NCBI GenBank assembly: GCA_002737415.1
Contig: NSIQ01000011.1
Span: forward strand, 2,460 to 39,487
Direction of reading: 5' to 3'
Source of the DNA: Alcaligenaceae bacterium
GTDB taxonomy: Bacteria; Pseudomonadota; Gammaproteobacteria; Burkholderiales; Burkholderiaceae_B
DNA: 37,028 nt
How positions within the stretch are numbered: the first letter of the stretch is position 1; every line of letters begins with the position of its first letter. The notes under the pieces were generated by a model. It was given only the letters and a program-made list of their open reading frames with translations. It was not told the DNA's origin and made no database searches. Of this stretch, positions 8,687 to 16,165 are shown in pieces. The position numbers were made by a program, and so were the translations under genes.

Positions 8687-9844
8687 TTACTCTCTTTCCA
8701 TAATCAGTGTGGCACTGCCGTGACGGGTGCTCAGCGAGCCGCCGGTTCCGTGCGCCAAGGCAATATCGCAGTTTTTAACTTGCACTAAGGGATGCGCTTC
8801 GCCGCGTAATTGGCGTACGGCCTCAATGATCTTGGTAATGCCGCCACGGTTCACCGGATGGTTGTTACACATCCCACCCCCATCTGTGTTGAAGGGAAGT
8901 TTGCCAACACCCGAAATCAAGTTCCCATCCATCACAAACTTGCCACCCTCGCCCTTTTTACAAAAGCCAAGATCCTCAAGCGTCATCACCACAGTGATCG
9001 TGAAGCTGTCGTAAATTGACGCGTACTTGATATCGCTGGGCTTAACGCCTGCTTCAGCAAACGCGATCGGCCCCGAGCGCACAGCCCCGGTATACGTAAT
9101 ATCAATCTTGCCGCCCATCTGCCCCTTGGGTGATTCGCCAGCGCCAATTAACTTTACTAACGGACGTTTCAAGCGCTTAGCAATCTCTGGGCTCACCACA
9201 ATGACCGCGCCACCACCATCGGTGACCACGCAGCAATCCATCCGATGCAGCGGGTCGGCAATCAAGGGGGAGTTGACGACGTCTTCAACGGTGACCACTT
9301 TTTTCAAGTATGCGTTGGGATTGTGTTGCGCATGGTGCGATGCAGAAACCTTGACCCAAGCCAGTTGTTCACTGGTGGTGCCAAACTCATACATATGCCG
9401 CATCGCAGCAAGCGCATACAGGTTGACCGTGACAGGCCCATATGGCGTTTCAAAAGGGGTGTCTGGGATAGCAGTATCCAAATCACGCGCGATCGTGCCG
9501 GGGCGTCCAAAACCCGCACAGGTAATCAAGGCAACACTGCACTTGCCCGCCGCAATGGCTTCAGCCGCATGCGCGACTAAATACATATAAGACGACCCGC
9601 CTGTGTTGGTCGAGTCAGAGTGTTTAACCGTCAACCCCATGTAGTCAATCATGTTGATGCCACCCAGGCTGCCAGGCGCATCGGTCGAGCAGTAATAGCC
9701 GTCGACGTCATGAATGGTCAGGCCGGCGTCTTCAAGCGCCCCTTTGGCACACTCAGCGTGCAAGTGCGCCAGCGACATATTGGTGATTTTGCGAGCCGGA
9801 TGCTCGAAGATCCCGGCGATATAGGCCTTGCCTTTAATACTCAT
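8687..9844 (-). CDS. thiolase-superfamily protein (SCP-x/Ltp2-like) without nucleophilic Cys
   Basis: The 385-residue protein has the thiolase fold of the SCP-x branch: GALEDAGLTIHDVDG at the N-terminus, SASHHAQHNPNA midway, and a C-terminal NNHPVNRGG histidine segment (His329). The normal nucleophilic cysteine position in NTGGSSYMY (80-88) is Gly83, and the C-terminal Cys-His loop reads HGTGG with His365 instead of cysteine. Both catalytic cysteines are therefore absent, so ordinary Claisen thiolysis is unlikely. YDSFT (Tyr278) recalls the tyrosine-dependent retro-aldolase Ltp2, which also works with a DUF35 partner. I infer an aldolase-type C-C cleavage of a beta-hydroxyacyl-CoA. It is the first gene of the minus-strand run, with CAGGGA before the ATG. 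Confidence 0.85.
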   Translation of the reverse strand: MSIKGKAYIAGIFEHPARKITNMSLAHLHAECAKGALEDAGLTIHDVDGYYCSTDAPGSLGGINMIDYMGLTVKHSDSTNTGGSSYMYLVAHAAEAIAAGKCSVALITCAGFGRPGTIARDLDTAIPDTPFETPYGPVTVNLYALAAMRHMYEFGTTSEQLAWVKVSASHHAQHNPNAYLKKVVTVEDVVNSPLIADPLHRMDCCVVTDGGGAVIVVSPEIAKRLKRPLVKLIGAGESPKGQMGGKIDITYTGAVRSGPIAFAEAGVKPSDIKYASIYDSFTITVVMTLEDLGFCKKGEGGKFVMDGNLISGVGKLPFNTDGGGMCNNHPVNRGGITKIIEAVRQLRGEAHPLVQVKNCDIALAHGTGGSLSTRHGSATLIMERE

Positions 9845-10024
9845 TGTGTTGTCCCTGTGAAGCTTTTGGTTTGAACCAATATTAGAGTGAGTCCGCTGTC
9901 AGCCTTGTCTTAGTTTTATAACATTCAAACCACGTCTTTAGGCAGTGGTTTTTCTTTTTTCACCGAAAAGGATAATTTGCTCTAAGCTAGTGCTTAAGGT
10001 ACTTAGATACCACTCGGAGATAAT
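9845..10024. promoter_or_regulatory. divergent intergenic region between the two catabolic operons
   Basis: This 180-bp gap separates the start codons of the minus-strand thiolase run and the plus-strand hydratase operon, so promoters for both directions must lie here or upstream. A short inverted repeat, TTGGTT-TG-AACCAA, occurs near 9867-9880 and could be an operator. A weak sigma70-like plus-strand candidate is TTGCTC (9977-9982), a 17-base spacer and TACTTA (10000-10005). No regulator gene is adjacent, so control is unknown. Confidence 0.4.
9927..9960 (+). terminator. terminator-like hairpin in the leader of the plus-strand operon
   Basis: A perfect 7-bp stem, AAACCAC (9927-9933) and GTGGTTT (9945-9951), encloses an 11-base loop and is followed by TTCTTTTTT. 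This has the form of an intrinsic terminator on the plus strand, yet the upstream gene is on the other strand. It may be an attenuator of the operon starting at 10025, or a block on antisense transcription. Confidence 0.45.
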
Positions 10025-10822
10025 ATGCCAGAGCAGTCATCACCATTACTCAGGTCAGTGCACGAGGGCGTCATGACGCTCGTCATGAATCGACCAGAGC
10101 GCCTCAATGCGCTCAGTCCCGAGCTGTACGACCAGCTAGGCCAGACCCTGCTTGAGGCTAAAGATAATAAGCAGATTGGCGCAATCGTGCTGACCGGTGC
10201 GGGCAATGCCTTTTGCGCAGGTGGCGACGTGGCCCGCATGGCGAACTCACCCGCAGAGTCTATATCTTTTGAGCAAAAAGTCGCGCGCTTACGGCAGCGC
10301 AATCTAATTACAGAATTGCTTCATACCCTACCCATCCCCACCATCGCGATGATTCGCGGCCCAGCTGCGGGCGCCGGACTGTGTTTGGCGCTGGCTTGCG
10401 ACTTTCGCTATGCAGATGATTCGGCAAAATTCAAAACGGCGTTTATCAACGTGGGCTTGCCCGGTGATTTTGGTGGGCATTATTTTTTACCGCGTATCGT
10501 CGGTTTTGCGAAGGCTCGCGAACTGTATTTGCTATCGCCCACCCTCAGTGCGCAGCAAGCGCAAGATTTGGGGTTGCTGACGGGCCTTTGCTCGCGTGAA
10601 AATCTTGAATCAGAGGTCATCGCAATTGCTCAGAAACTTGCTAAAGGCCCTCGACAAGCACTCACATTGATGAAAGACAATTTAAACCAAGCCTTGCAAA
10701 ACACCCTAGATCAAGTGCTGAATCAAGAAGCTTTTAATCATGTGACCGCAACGCTTGCCGCCGATCACAAAGAGGCTGCACTAGCGTTTATCGAAAAACG
10801 ACCACCCAAATTTGAACGATAA
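10025..10822 (+). CDS. enoyl-CoA hydratase/isomerase family protein
   Basis: The 265-residue protein is a crotonase-fold enzyme. The oxyanion-hole motif AFCAGGDVA lies at 62-70 and RGPAAGAGLCLALACD at 111-126. The two glutamates that act in classical enoyl-CoA hydratase are not present: the first position is Cys120 and the second is Phe140. Asp148 in VGLPGDFGG aligns with the aspartate used by PaaG-type isomerases, so a double-bond isomerase or related reaction is more likely than simple hydration. CGGAGA lies just before the ATG. It is the first gene of a five-gene plus-strand operon, divergent from the thiolase run. The C-terminus is of normal family length. The substrate is a CoA ester of unknown acid. 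Confidence 0.88.
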   Translation: MPEQSSPLLRSVHEGVMTLVMNRPERLNALSPELYDQLGQTLLEAKDNKQIGAIVLTGAGNAFCAGGDVARMANSPAESISFEQKVARLRQRNLITELLHTLPIPTIAMIRGPAAGAGLCLALACDFRYADDSAKFKTAFINVGLPGDFGGHYFLPRIVGFAKARELYLLSPTLSAQQAQDLGLLTGLCSRENLESEVIAIAQKLAKGPRQALTLMKDNLNQALQNTLDQVLNQEAFNHVTATLAADHKEAALAFIEKRPPKFER

Positions 10823-10867
10823 CCATTAGCCAGTATTCTGATAACTACACAGGGAGCCTAGTCAATC

Positions 10868-11767
10868 ATGAGCCGTTTATGTGAAGGACGCGTCGCAATC
10901 GTTACCGGCGCTGCACGTGGAATTGGGCGCGAATATGCCTTGCAATTAGCCGTCTGTGGGGCCAAAGTCGTTGTCAATGACCTTGGCGTGTCACGCGAAG
11001 GTTTAGGCAAAGACACGACTGCCGCGCAACAAGTAGTTGACGAAATCAAAGCAGCGGGCGGTGAAGCCATCGCAAACTGTGACGACGTTTCTGAATGGAA
11101 AGAAGCCGAGCATATGATCCACAGCACGGTCGAGCACTTTGGCAAGCTCGACGTCGTGATCAATAACGCAGGCATTCTTCGTGACCGAATGCTTGTGAAC
11201 ATGGAAGAAAGCGAGTGGGATGCCGTCATCAAGGTTCATTTAAAAGGAACCTTCGCACCTTGCCACCACGCTGCCGTGTACTGGCGAGCTCAGCAAAAAC
11301 TCACCGGCGAATCTGTGAACGCACGACTCATCAATACCACTTCATTTTCGGGCTTGCTCGGCAACATTGGGCAAAGCAATTACGGCGCCGCCAAAGCCGG
11401 GATCGCTGCATTCACCATCATCGCTGCGCGTGAATTAAAACGTTATGGAATCACGGTCAATGCCATTAGCCCGCATGCACAAACGCGCATGACAGAAAGC
11501 TTACGCGAGCGCACGCCCGAAGAAATCGCGCAGCGGCACCCTCGTTGGATCGCCGCTGCTGCAACCTGGCTTGCCAGCGCTGAAAGCGCCGAAGTCACCG
11601 CGCGGGTGTTTGAATTGGGTGGCGGGTTTCTTGCAGCGATGGAAGGCTGGCATCGCGGGCCTCAAACCGAACCGATCGACAACCCAAATGCAATCGGCAC
11701 TGTCATGTTGGACTTGGCGCGTCGAGCGCGACGCAATGCAGACATGCGCGGTAACGATCTGGATTAG
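10868..11767 (+). CDS. short-chain dehydrogenase, MFE-2-like 3-hydroxyacyl-CoA dehydrogenase type
   Basis: This 299-residue classical SDR has the cofactor motif TGAARGIG (13-20), the NNAG motif (99-102), and catalytic Ser159, Tyr172 and Lys176 (NYGAAKAG). The VVVNDLG stretch after the second strand and the long insert after it resemble the dehydrogenase part of peroxisomal multifunctional enzyme type 2, which oxidises 3-hydroxyacyl-CoA with NAD. That function would fit the MaoC hydratase at the end of the operon. It is 45 bases downstream of the hydratase-family gene and 2 bases upstream of the CoA-transferase A subunit. The dehydrogenase role is strongly indicated; the acyl substrate is inferred from context. 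Confidence 0.88.
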   Translation: MSRLCEGRVAIVTGAARGIGREYALQLAVCGAKVVVNDLGVSREGLGKDTTAAQQVVDEIKAAGGEAIANCDDVSEWKEAEHMIHSTVEHFGKLDVVINNAGILRDRMLVNMEESEWDAVIKVHLKGTFAPCHHAAVYWRAQQKLTGESVNARLINTTSFSGLLGNIGQSNYGAAKAGIAAFTIIAARELKRYGITVNAISPHAQTRMTESLRERTPEEIAQRHPRWIAAAATWLASAESAEVTARVFELGGGFLAAMEGWHRGPQTEPIDNPNAIGTVMLDLARRARRNADMRGNDLD

Positions 11768-11769
11768 CC

Positions 11770-12438
11770 ATGATCAACAAGCGTGTTGACTCAATGGCGC
11801 AAGCGTTGCAAGGCATCAAGGATGGCGATGTTCTGCTGATCGGCGGTTTTGGTACGTCGGGGCAACCTACAGAATTGTTAGCGGGTGTTCTTGAACTCGG
11901 GGCAAGAGACCTGACCTTAGTCGCTAACAATACCACCATGGGTAATGATATTGTGGCCGACTTGATGCGAGCCAATCGCGTGAGAAAATGCGTATGCTCG
12001 TTTCCGAGAGGCTTGCTTGGAAAGACAATCTTTGACGAACTCTACAGCGCCGGCAAGATCGAGCTTGAACTTGTCCCACAGGGCACTTTGGCCGAACGCA
12101 TTCGCGCGGGCGCCGCGGGTATTGGCGGGTTCTTTACGCGCACCGCCGCAGGTACCGACTTAGCGCACGGCAAAGAGACACGCCTCATTGACGGCAAAGA
12201 GTATGTTTTTGAAAAACCCTTAGTTGGAGATGTGGCCTTAATTAAAGCAAAAAAAGGTGATCGCTGGGGTAATTTGGTTTATCACCGTGGCGCCCGCGTG
12301 AATAACCCCGCGATGGCGGGAGCAGCGAAGCTTGTCGTCGCGCAAGTCGATGCGTTTGTCGAATTGGGAGAACTCGATCCAGAGCATATCGTCACACCTG
12401 GGTTGTTCATCGACCGCTTATTTGAGATAAAAAAATGA
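11770..12438 (+). CDS. 3-oxoadipate-type CoA-transferase subunit A
   Basis: The 222-residue alpha subunit of a class I CoA-transferase shows the start DGDVLLIGGFGTSGQP, then VELGE and ELVPQGTLAERIRAGAAG. The alpha motif FPRGLLGKTIFDELY and the spacing fit PcaI/CatI-type subunits, which form 3-oxoadipyl-CoA from succinyl-CoA. It starts 2 bases after the dehydrogenase stop and its own stop overlaps the start of subunit B (ATGA), a typical coupling for heteromeric enzymes. The gene is not in a recognisable aromatic ring-cleavage cluster, so the acid may be a different 3-oxo dicarboxylate. It is only distantly similar to the first half of the fused enzyme at 4127-5521. Confidence 0.9.
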   Translation: MINKRVDSMAQALQGIKDGDVLLIGGFGTSGQPTELLAGVLELGARDLTLVANNTTMGNDIVADLMRANRVRKCVCSFPRGLLGKTIFDELYSAGKIELELVPQGTLAERIRAGAAGIGGFFTRTAAGTDLAHGKETRLIDGKEYVFEKPLVGDVALIKAKKGDRWGNLVYHRGARVNNPAMAGAAKLVVAQVDAFVELGELDPEHIVTPGLFIDRLFEIKK

Positions 12439-13130
12439 AAGGGCTCAATAGGCAAGATATCGCCCGCATCGCGGCAGAAGATATTCCCGAAGGCTTGTGC
12501 GTCAATCTTGGTATTGGTTTGCCCACCATGATCGCAGATTACATCCCGCTTGGTCGCGAGGTTTTGCTGCACAGCGAACAAGGACTAATGGGGCTCGGAC
12601 CGGCTCCAGCAGCAGGGCAAGAGGATAGCGATATCGTCAACGCAGGCAAGTTGCCCGTCACGCTCCTAAAAGGTGCCTCGATTTTTAGCCATAGCGATTC
12701 TTTCTTGATGATCCGCGGAGGCCACATCGATATCGCCTGCCTTGGCGCCTTTCAAGTCGCTGAAAATGGAGATCTCGCCAACTGGTCAACGGGCTTGTCG
12801 ACAGAAACCCCAGGGGTAGGCGGGGCGATGGATCTTGCCGCGGGCGCTGCAAACGTTTGGGTGCTGATGGAGCATTGCCAAAAGGATGGTACACCACGCC
12901 TACTCGAACGCTGCACTTATCCATTAACCGGTCACAAATGCGTGACAAGAATTTATACAAATTACGCTTTAATCGAAATCTGCTCGACTGGTTTTGTCGT
13001 AGAAAGAATCGCCAACGACATCGACTTCGAAACACTGCAAAAAATAACCGGTGCACCACTGCAACTTAGCCCACAATGCGCACCCTACCTGCCGGGCGTG
13101 GCGCGTGACACAGGAACTCATCATGCTTGA
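12435..13130 (+). CDS. 3-oxoadipate-type CoA-transferase subunit B
   Basis: The 231-residue beta subunit contains VNLGIGLPTMIADYI, the catalytic Glu48 in LLHSEQGLMGLGPAP, and GVGGAMDLAAGA and CTYPLTGHKCV. It follows PcaJ/CatJ closely in order and length, including the EDSDIVNAG segment and the end DIDFETLQ. The usual asparagine after the catalytic glutamate (SENG) is glutamine here (SEQG), a mild deviation. The 4-base overlap with subunit A and an 8-base overlap with the MaoC start place it firmly in the operon. The product is expected to pair with the A subunit to activate a 3-oxoacid before cleavage. Confidence 0.9.
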   Translation: MKGLNRQDIARIAAEDIPEGLCVNLGIGLPTMIADYIPLGREVLLHSEQGLMGLGPAPAAGQEDSDIVNAGKLPVTLLKGASIFSHSDSFLMIRGGHIDIACLGAFQVAENGDLANWSTGLSTETPGVGGAMDLAAGAANVWVLMEHCQKDGTPRLLERCTYPLTGHKCVTRIYTNYALIEICSTGFVVERIANDIDFETLQKITGAPLQLSPQCAPYLPGVARDTGTHHA

Positions 13131-13578
13131 AGTCGAATTCCCTTCAGATATGAAGCAATACGTGGGTCAAAAGGTTGGCAGCAGTGACTGGCTGACCGTG
13201 GATCAAAAACGGATCGATGACTTTGCCGCGGTCTCTGGTGACCATAACTGGATTCACATTGATCGCGAGCGTGCAAAACAACAGATGCCAAATGGCAAAA
13301 CAATCGCCCATGGCATGCTCACGCTTTCGCTCGTGACCTATTTGGCTAGTCAAATTGTTCGTATTAAGCAACGCTCGCGCGGGGTCAACTATGGCCAAAA
13401 CAAAGTTCGCTTCGTCAGCCCCGTGCAGTGTGGTGCTCGCATTCGCTTACACCGCACACTCGAGAAATATGACGAGATCGAGGGCGGTGCGCGGCTGACT
13501 TACAGCAACACCATCGAGATTGAAGGGGTCGCGAAGCCAGCGCTAGTCGCCGAGACGCTGACCGTTGTTTATCGATAG
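13123..13578 (+). CDS. MaoC-family (R)-specific enoyl-CoA hydratase-like protein
   Basis: The 151-residue single hot-dog domain carries the hydratase-2 motif DFAAVSGDHNWIHID, with Asp40 and His45 as the predicted catalytic pair, and IAHGML follows at the usual distance. An upstream in-frame ATG at 13051 would add 24 residues read inside the CoA-transferase gene. The ATG at 13123 is preferred because AGGA lies 8 bases before it and the domain starts there. As the last gene of the operon it supplies a hydratase to pair with the MFE-2-like dehydrogenase. This may explain why the crotonase-fold protein has lost its own hydratase glutamates. Confidence 0.88.
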   Translation: MLEVEFPSDMKQYVGQKVGSSDWLTVDQKRIDDFAAVSGDHNWIHIDRERAKQQMPNGKTIAHGMLTLSLVTYLASQIVRIKQRSRGVNYGQNKVRFVSPVQCGARIRLHRTLEKYDEIEGGARLTYSNTIEIEGVAKPALVAETLTVVYR

Positions 13579-13762
13579 GCAACGCTGCAACATGCATTGA
13601 GGTAATCATCGTCTGAGCTGATGCTATAGGATTTGCCGTTAATTTTTGTGCGGACAAGGCGTTCTTCTGACGAGCGAAGGGCGGCCCGCGGACGTAACAG
13701 CGACATGACCTTAGCGAAGCGTTTAATATATGTTCTACTAATCGTGTCCGGTGATTTGACTC

Positions 13763-13807
13763 AAGCTTAACCGATGGGGTTAGGTTGCTTAGTGAGCGGT
13801 TAAGCTT
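13763..13807. repeat. 11-bp perfect inverted repeat between convergent genes
   Basis: AAGCTTAACCG at 13763-13773 is matched exactly by its reverse complement CGGTTAAGCTT at 13797-13807, with a 23-base loop. It lies in the 250-bp gap between the ends of the MaoC gene and the second gamma-glutamyltransferase gene. No T tract follows, so it is not a standard intrinsic terminator. A bidirectional RNA hairpin or an old mobile-element end are alternatives. Confidence 0.55.
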
Positions 13808-13828
13808 ATTCTAAACGGTCACCCAACC

Positions 13829-15433
13829 CTACCGTGCGTACACAACCCCTGCCCCACCCCTTGGGTCAGCACCGCCCCGCATACGGCCCCCAATGGTTGA
13901 AATCACGTGCGCACGCGACATGCTGGGCTCAAAGCTATGCGCGCTCTGATGAACCGTATGACCTAACGCCCGTAACTCTTTAATAACCGAGCGCGGCACG
14001 GTGGCCTCAGTGTGTATCCCCAGACCCTCGCAATGAATACGCGGAACAGTGACCGCTTCCACCGGCGACATCCCAAAATCCACCACGTTCAAAATAGCTT
14101 GCAACGTAGCGCTGATGATCACGCTCCCCCCTGGCGCGCCAGCTAACAGCACAGGCTTGCCGTCCTTGAGCAACATGGTGGGTACCATCCCGGTGGTACG
14201 CGCTTTACCTGGGGCCATCGAATTCTTTTTATTCGGGACTGGATCAAACAGCTTCATCGAGTTGTTATAGTTAAAACCTAAGCCCGGGCTGACGACGCCC
14301 GCGGCTGTACCGAGCGTATGGGTCATCGATACCGCATTACCTTCGCTATCCATGACGCAGACATGCGTGGTGCATCCCGGTGGCGCCTCTTCTTGGCCAC
14401 CTGCATACCGACCCGACTGAATCCGTTCAGCCCAATACGCCGCACGCTTTTTAGAAATCAGCATCTCGGTGGGGACGTCTGCAAAACGTGGATCGCCTAA
14501 ATATGCATTGCGATCAACGTGGGCGGCAGCCATTGCGCGCGCCACTAAATCTATGTGCTGTGCCGAGCCATGGTCGAGTGCGCTCAAATCAAAATGCTCT
14601 AGGATCTGCAACATTTCAATCAAGGTTGCACCACTGCCTGGTGGCGGATTAGAGCGCACCTCATAGCCCCGATAAGACCCCACCAAGGGCGCACTTTCTT
14701 CGGGTTGATAGTCGGCCAAGTCTTGGCGGGTGACAAAGGCGCCATTCGCTTCTAGGTCACGGGCGATTTCATCGCCGAGCGCACCTCGATGAAACTCGCG
14801 CCACCCCCCTTTGGCGAGTCGCTCTAGTGTGCGTGCATAGTCAGGCAGGTGCATCACATCACCAACCTTAAACAAACGCCCTTTGGGATGCAAATACACA
14901 CGCGCGCATTCGGCGGTTTTGCGAATGCGTGTGAGACCATCCGGAATACCAAGCTGAGCGTAACCGCTCCAGACAGTTGCCAAATTTGGTGTGATCAGGA
15001 TGCCCTCGTCGGCTTGCTCAATCGCCGGTACGATCAAATCGGTCCAAGGCATCGAGCCTAGCTTTTCATGAAATAAACCGAGTCCCGCTGGCGTACCAGG
15101 CGTCATGATCGCGGTGTAGCCGATCTCGCTTCGAAAATCATCAAACAAGCTATAGCCAGAAATCGGTGTGCGACCCTTGCAGTCTTTTTCCCACATATTA
15201 GGACGCACTTTAGAGCCCGCGCGGTTATAGAAATCTATCATCCCGCTTGTGCCCGTCGCTGCATGAAAGTAGTGCAAGGTCCCCATGCCGCCCAAGCCGC
15301 ACATAAAAGGGTCATTGACCATTTGCGAGAAAGCCGTTGCCAACGCGGCATCAAAGGCGTTGCCGCCCTTCTCAAGCACCTCTGCTCCCACCTCAGCAGC
15401 ACGCGGTTGCGGACACACGACAACACCTTTCAT
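13829..15433 (-). CDS. gamma-glutamyltransferase family protein (Ntn hydrolase)
   Basis: Read from the ATG at 15433 the protein has 534 residues. AGGGGA precedes that codon, whereas the longer ORF from 15496 adds 21 residues unlike the family. EKGGNAFDAALATAFSQMV and CGLGGMG mark the large subunit. The autoprocessing site is CTTHVCVMDSEGNAVSMTHTLG, where the first threonine (Thr355 of this start) becomes the nucleophile, and PGGSVI near the C-terminus supports the small subunit. No signal peptide is present. It is convergent with the catabolic operon and probably has its own promoter in the gap up to 15701. It is a paralogue of the gene at 45-1913; both could act on a related amide, but this is unproven. 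Confidence 0.9.
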   Translation of the reverse strand: MKGVVVCPQPRAAEVGAEVLEKGGNAFDAALATAFSQMVNDPFMCGLGGMGTLHYFHAATGTSGMIDFYNRAGSKVRPNMWEKDCKGRTPISGYSLFDDFRSEIGYTAIMTPGTPAGLGLFHEKLGSMPWTDLIVPAIEQADEGILITPNLATVWSGYAQLGIPDGLTRIRKTAECARVYLHPKGRLFKVGDVMHLPDYARTLERLAKGGWREFHRGALGDEIARDLEANGAFVTRQDLADYQPEESAPLVGSYRGYEVRSNPPPGSGATLIEMLQILEHFDLSALDHGSAQHIDLVARAMAAAHVDRNAYLGDPRFADVPTEMLISKKRAAYWAERIQSGRYAGGQEEAPPGCTTHVCVMDSEGNAVSMTHTLGTAAGVVSPGLGFNYNNSMKLFDPVPNKKNSMAPGKARTTGMVPTMLLKDGKPVLLAGAPGGSVIISATLQAILNVVDFGMSPVEAVTVPRIHCEGLGIHTEATVPRSVIKELRALGHTVHQSAHSFEPSMSRAHVISTIGGRMRGGADPRGGAGVVYAR

Positions 15434-15496
15434 GCTATTTCCCCTATTTACCTTGGGCAAATCCCATTGACTGACAAACCGCAGCCTGCACATCAA

Positions 15497-15701
15497 GAGT
15501 TTGGACCATTTTTGTCAGTCGCACCATTCAGTTTTGGTATTTAGTCTACTTTGGCCCCAGAATCAATCACGACTCACCACCGATTCCCTCCGTCATGCGC
15601 CCAGCTGCAAACAATCGACGGTCGTCAAAGACCTCTACCTTTTCTAAGGGACTACGTGATCCTAGGGATATTGGCGGACTATTTTTTTAAAAAAATACAT
15701 A
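15497..15701. other. intergenic region with A/T palindrome and a short match to the tRNA-Ser end
   Basis: No gene is visible in this gap. It contains a perfect 16-bp A/T palindrome, ATTTTTTTAAAAAAAT (15681-15696), just past the end of the RidA gene; both strands could terminate there, but no G+C stem is present. TTGGCGGAC (15671-15679) equals the 3' end of the tRNA-Ser gene at 28373 plus one flanking base, a possible relic attachment site. Confidence 0.3.
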
Positions 15702-16106
15702 TTAATTAGTTTCACTACCGCCCAAATATCCACAGCAATTAATTTCAATACGTGTTGGTGGCACAGCCTTAGGGCTACCAACTCTTGATACCTGTATCAA
15801 AGTAGAACAGGGAAAATCACCAGAAAAAAACTCTTGTCGTGCGCGCCAGATATCATGATTTTCGTCTAGATCGATGACGAAGATTTGCATGGCCATAATA
15901 TCGTTCATTGCTCCACCAGCAGCCTCAATCAAATCTTGAATGTCAGTAAAAATTTTCCTTGCTTGTTCGTAAGTACTTGAACCATCTGCGACCATACCAG
16001 CGACATAAAAATGTCCATTTTTATGAACCTTAAAATTCGACCAAGTTTTCGGCGGAGGAGCAGGAACTTTGGAACCTTCAGGGACGTTTATTACTTTGTA
16101 GCTCAT
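15702..16106 (-). CDS. RidA/YjgF-family protein
   Basis: The protein of about 134 residues has the Rid fold: HFYVAGMVADG in place of the usual VSGQ region, a central QARKIFTDIQDLIEAAGGAMNDIM helix-turn, and FPCSTLIQVSRV followed by the terminal RIEINCCGYL. The arginine that binds the imine/carboxylate in RidA is normally in a PARxxV motif; here the segment is FPCSTLIQV, so the residue is replaced and this is probably a non-archetypal Rid subgroup rather than a 2-aminoacrylate deaminase. ATG 16106 follows GAGAG and is preferred over the GTG at 16118. It is the first gene beyond the catabolic cluster, and its role is unknown. Confidence 0.82.
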   Translation of the reverse strand: MSYKVINVPEGSKVPAPPPKTWSNFKVHKNGHFYVAGMVADGSSTYEQARKIFTDIQDLIEAAGGAMNDIMAMQIFVIDLDENHDIWRARQEFFSGDFPCSTLIQVSRVGSPKAVPPTRIEINCCGYLGGSETN

Positions 16107-16165
16107 TTGGGCTCTCACTTTTCAAAATTAATCTAAAATTCACTTTAACTAAAAAGGAGGTGCAG

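Noticed and set aside
5521-9844. Possible TctA/TctB membrane subunits for the Bug proteins
   Set aside because: All frames between the Bug genes are accounted for by soluble enzymes; no small four-helix or large polytopic protein is present.
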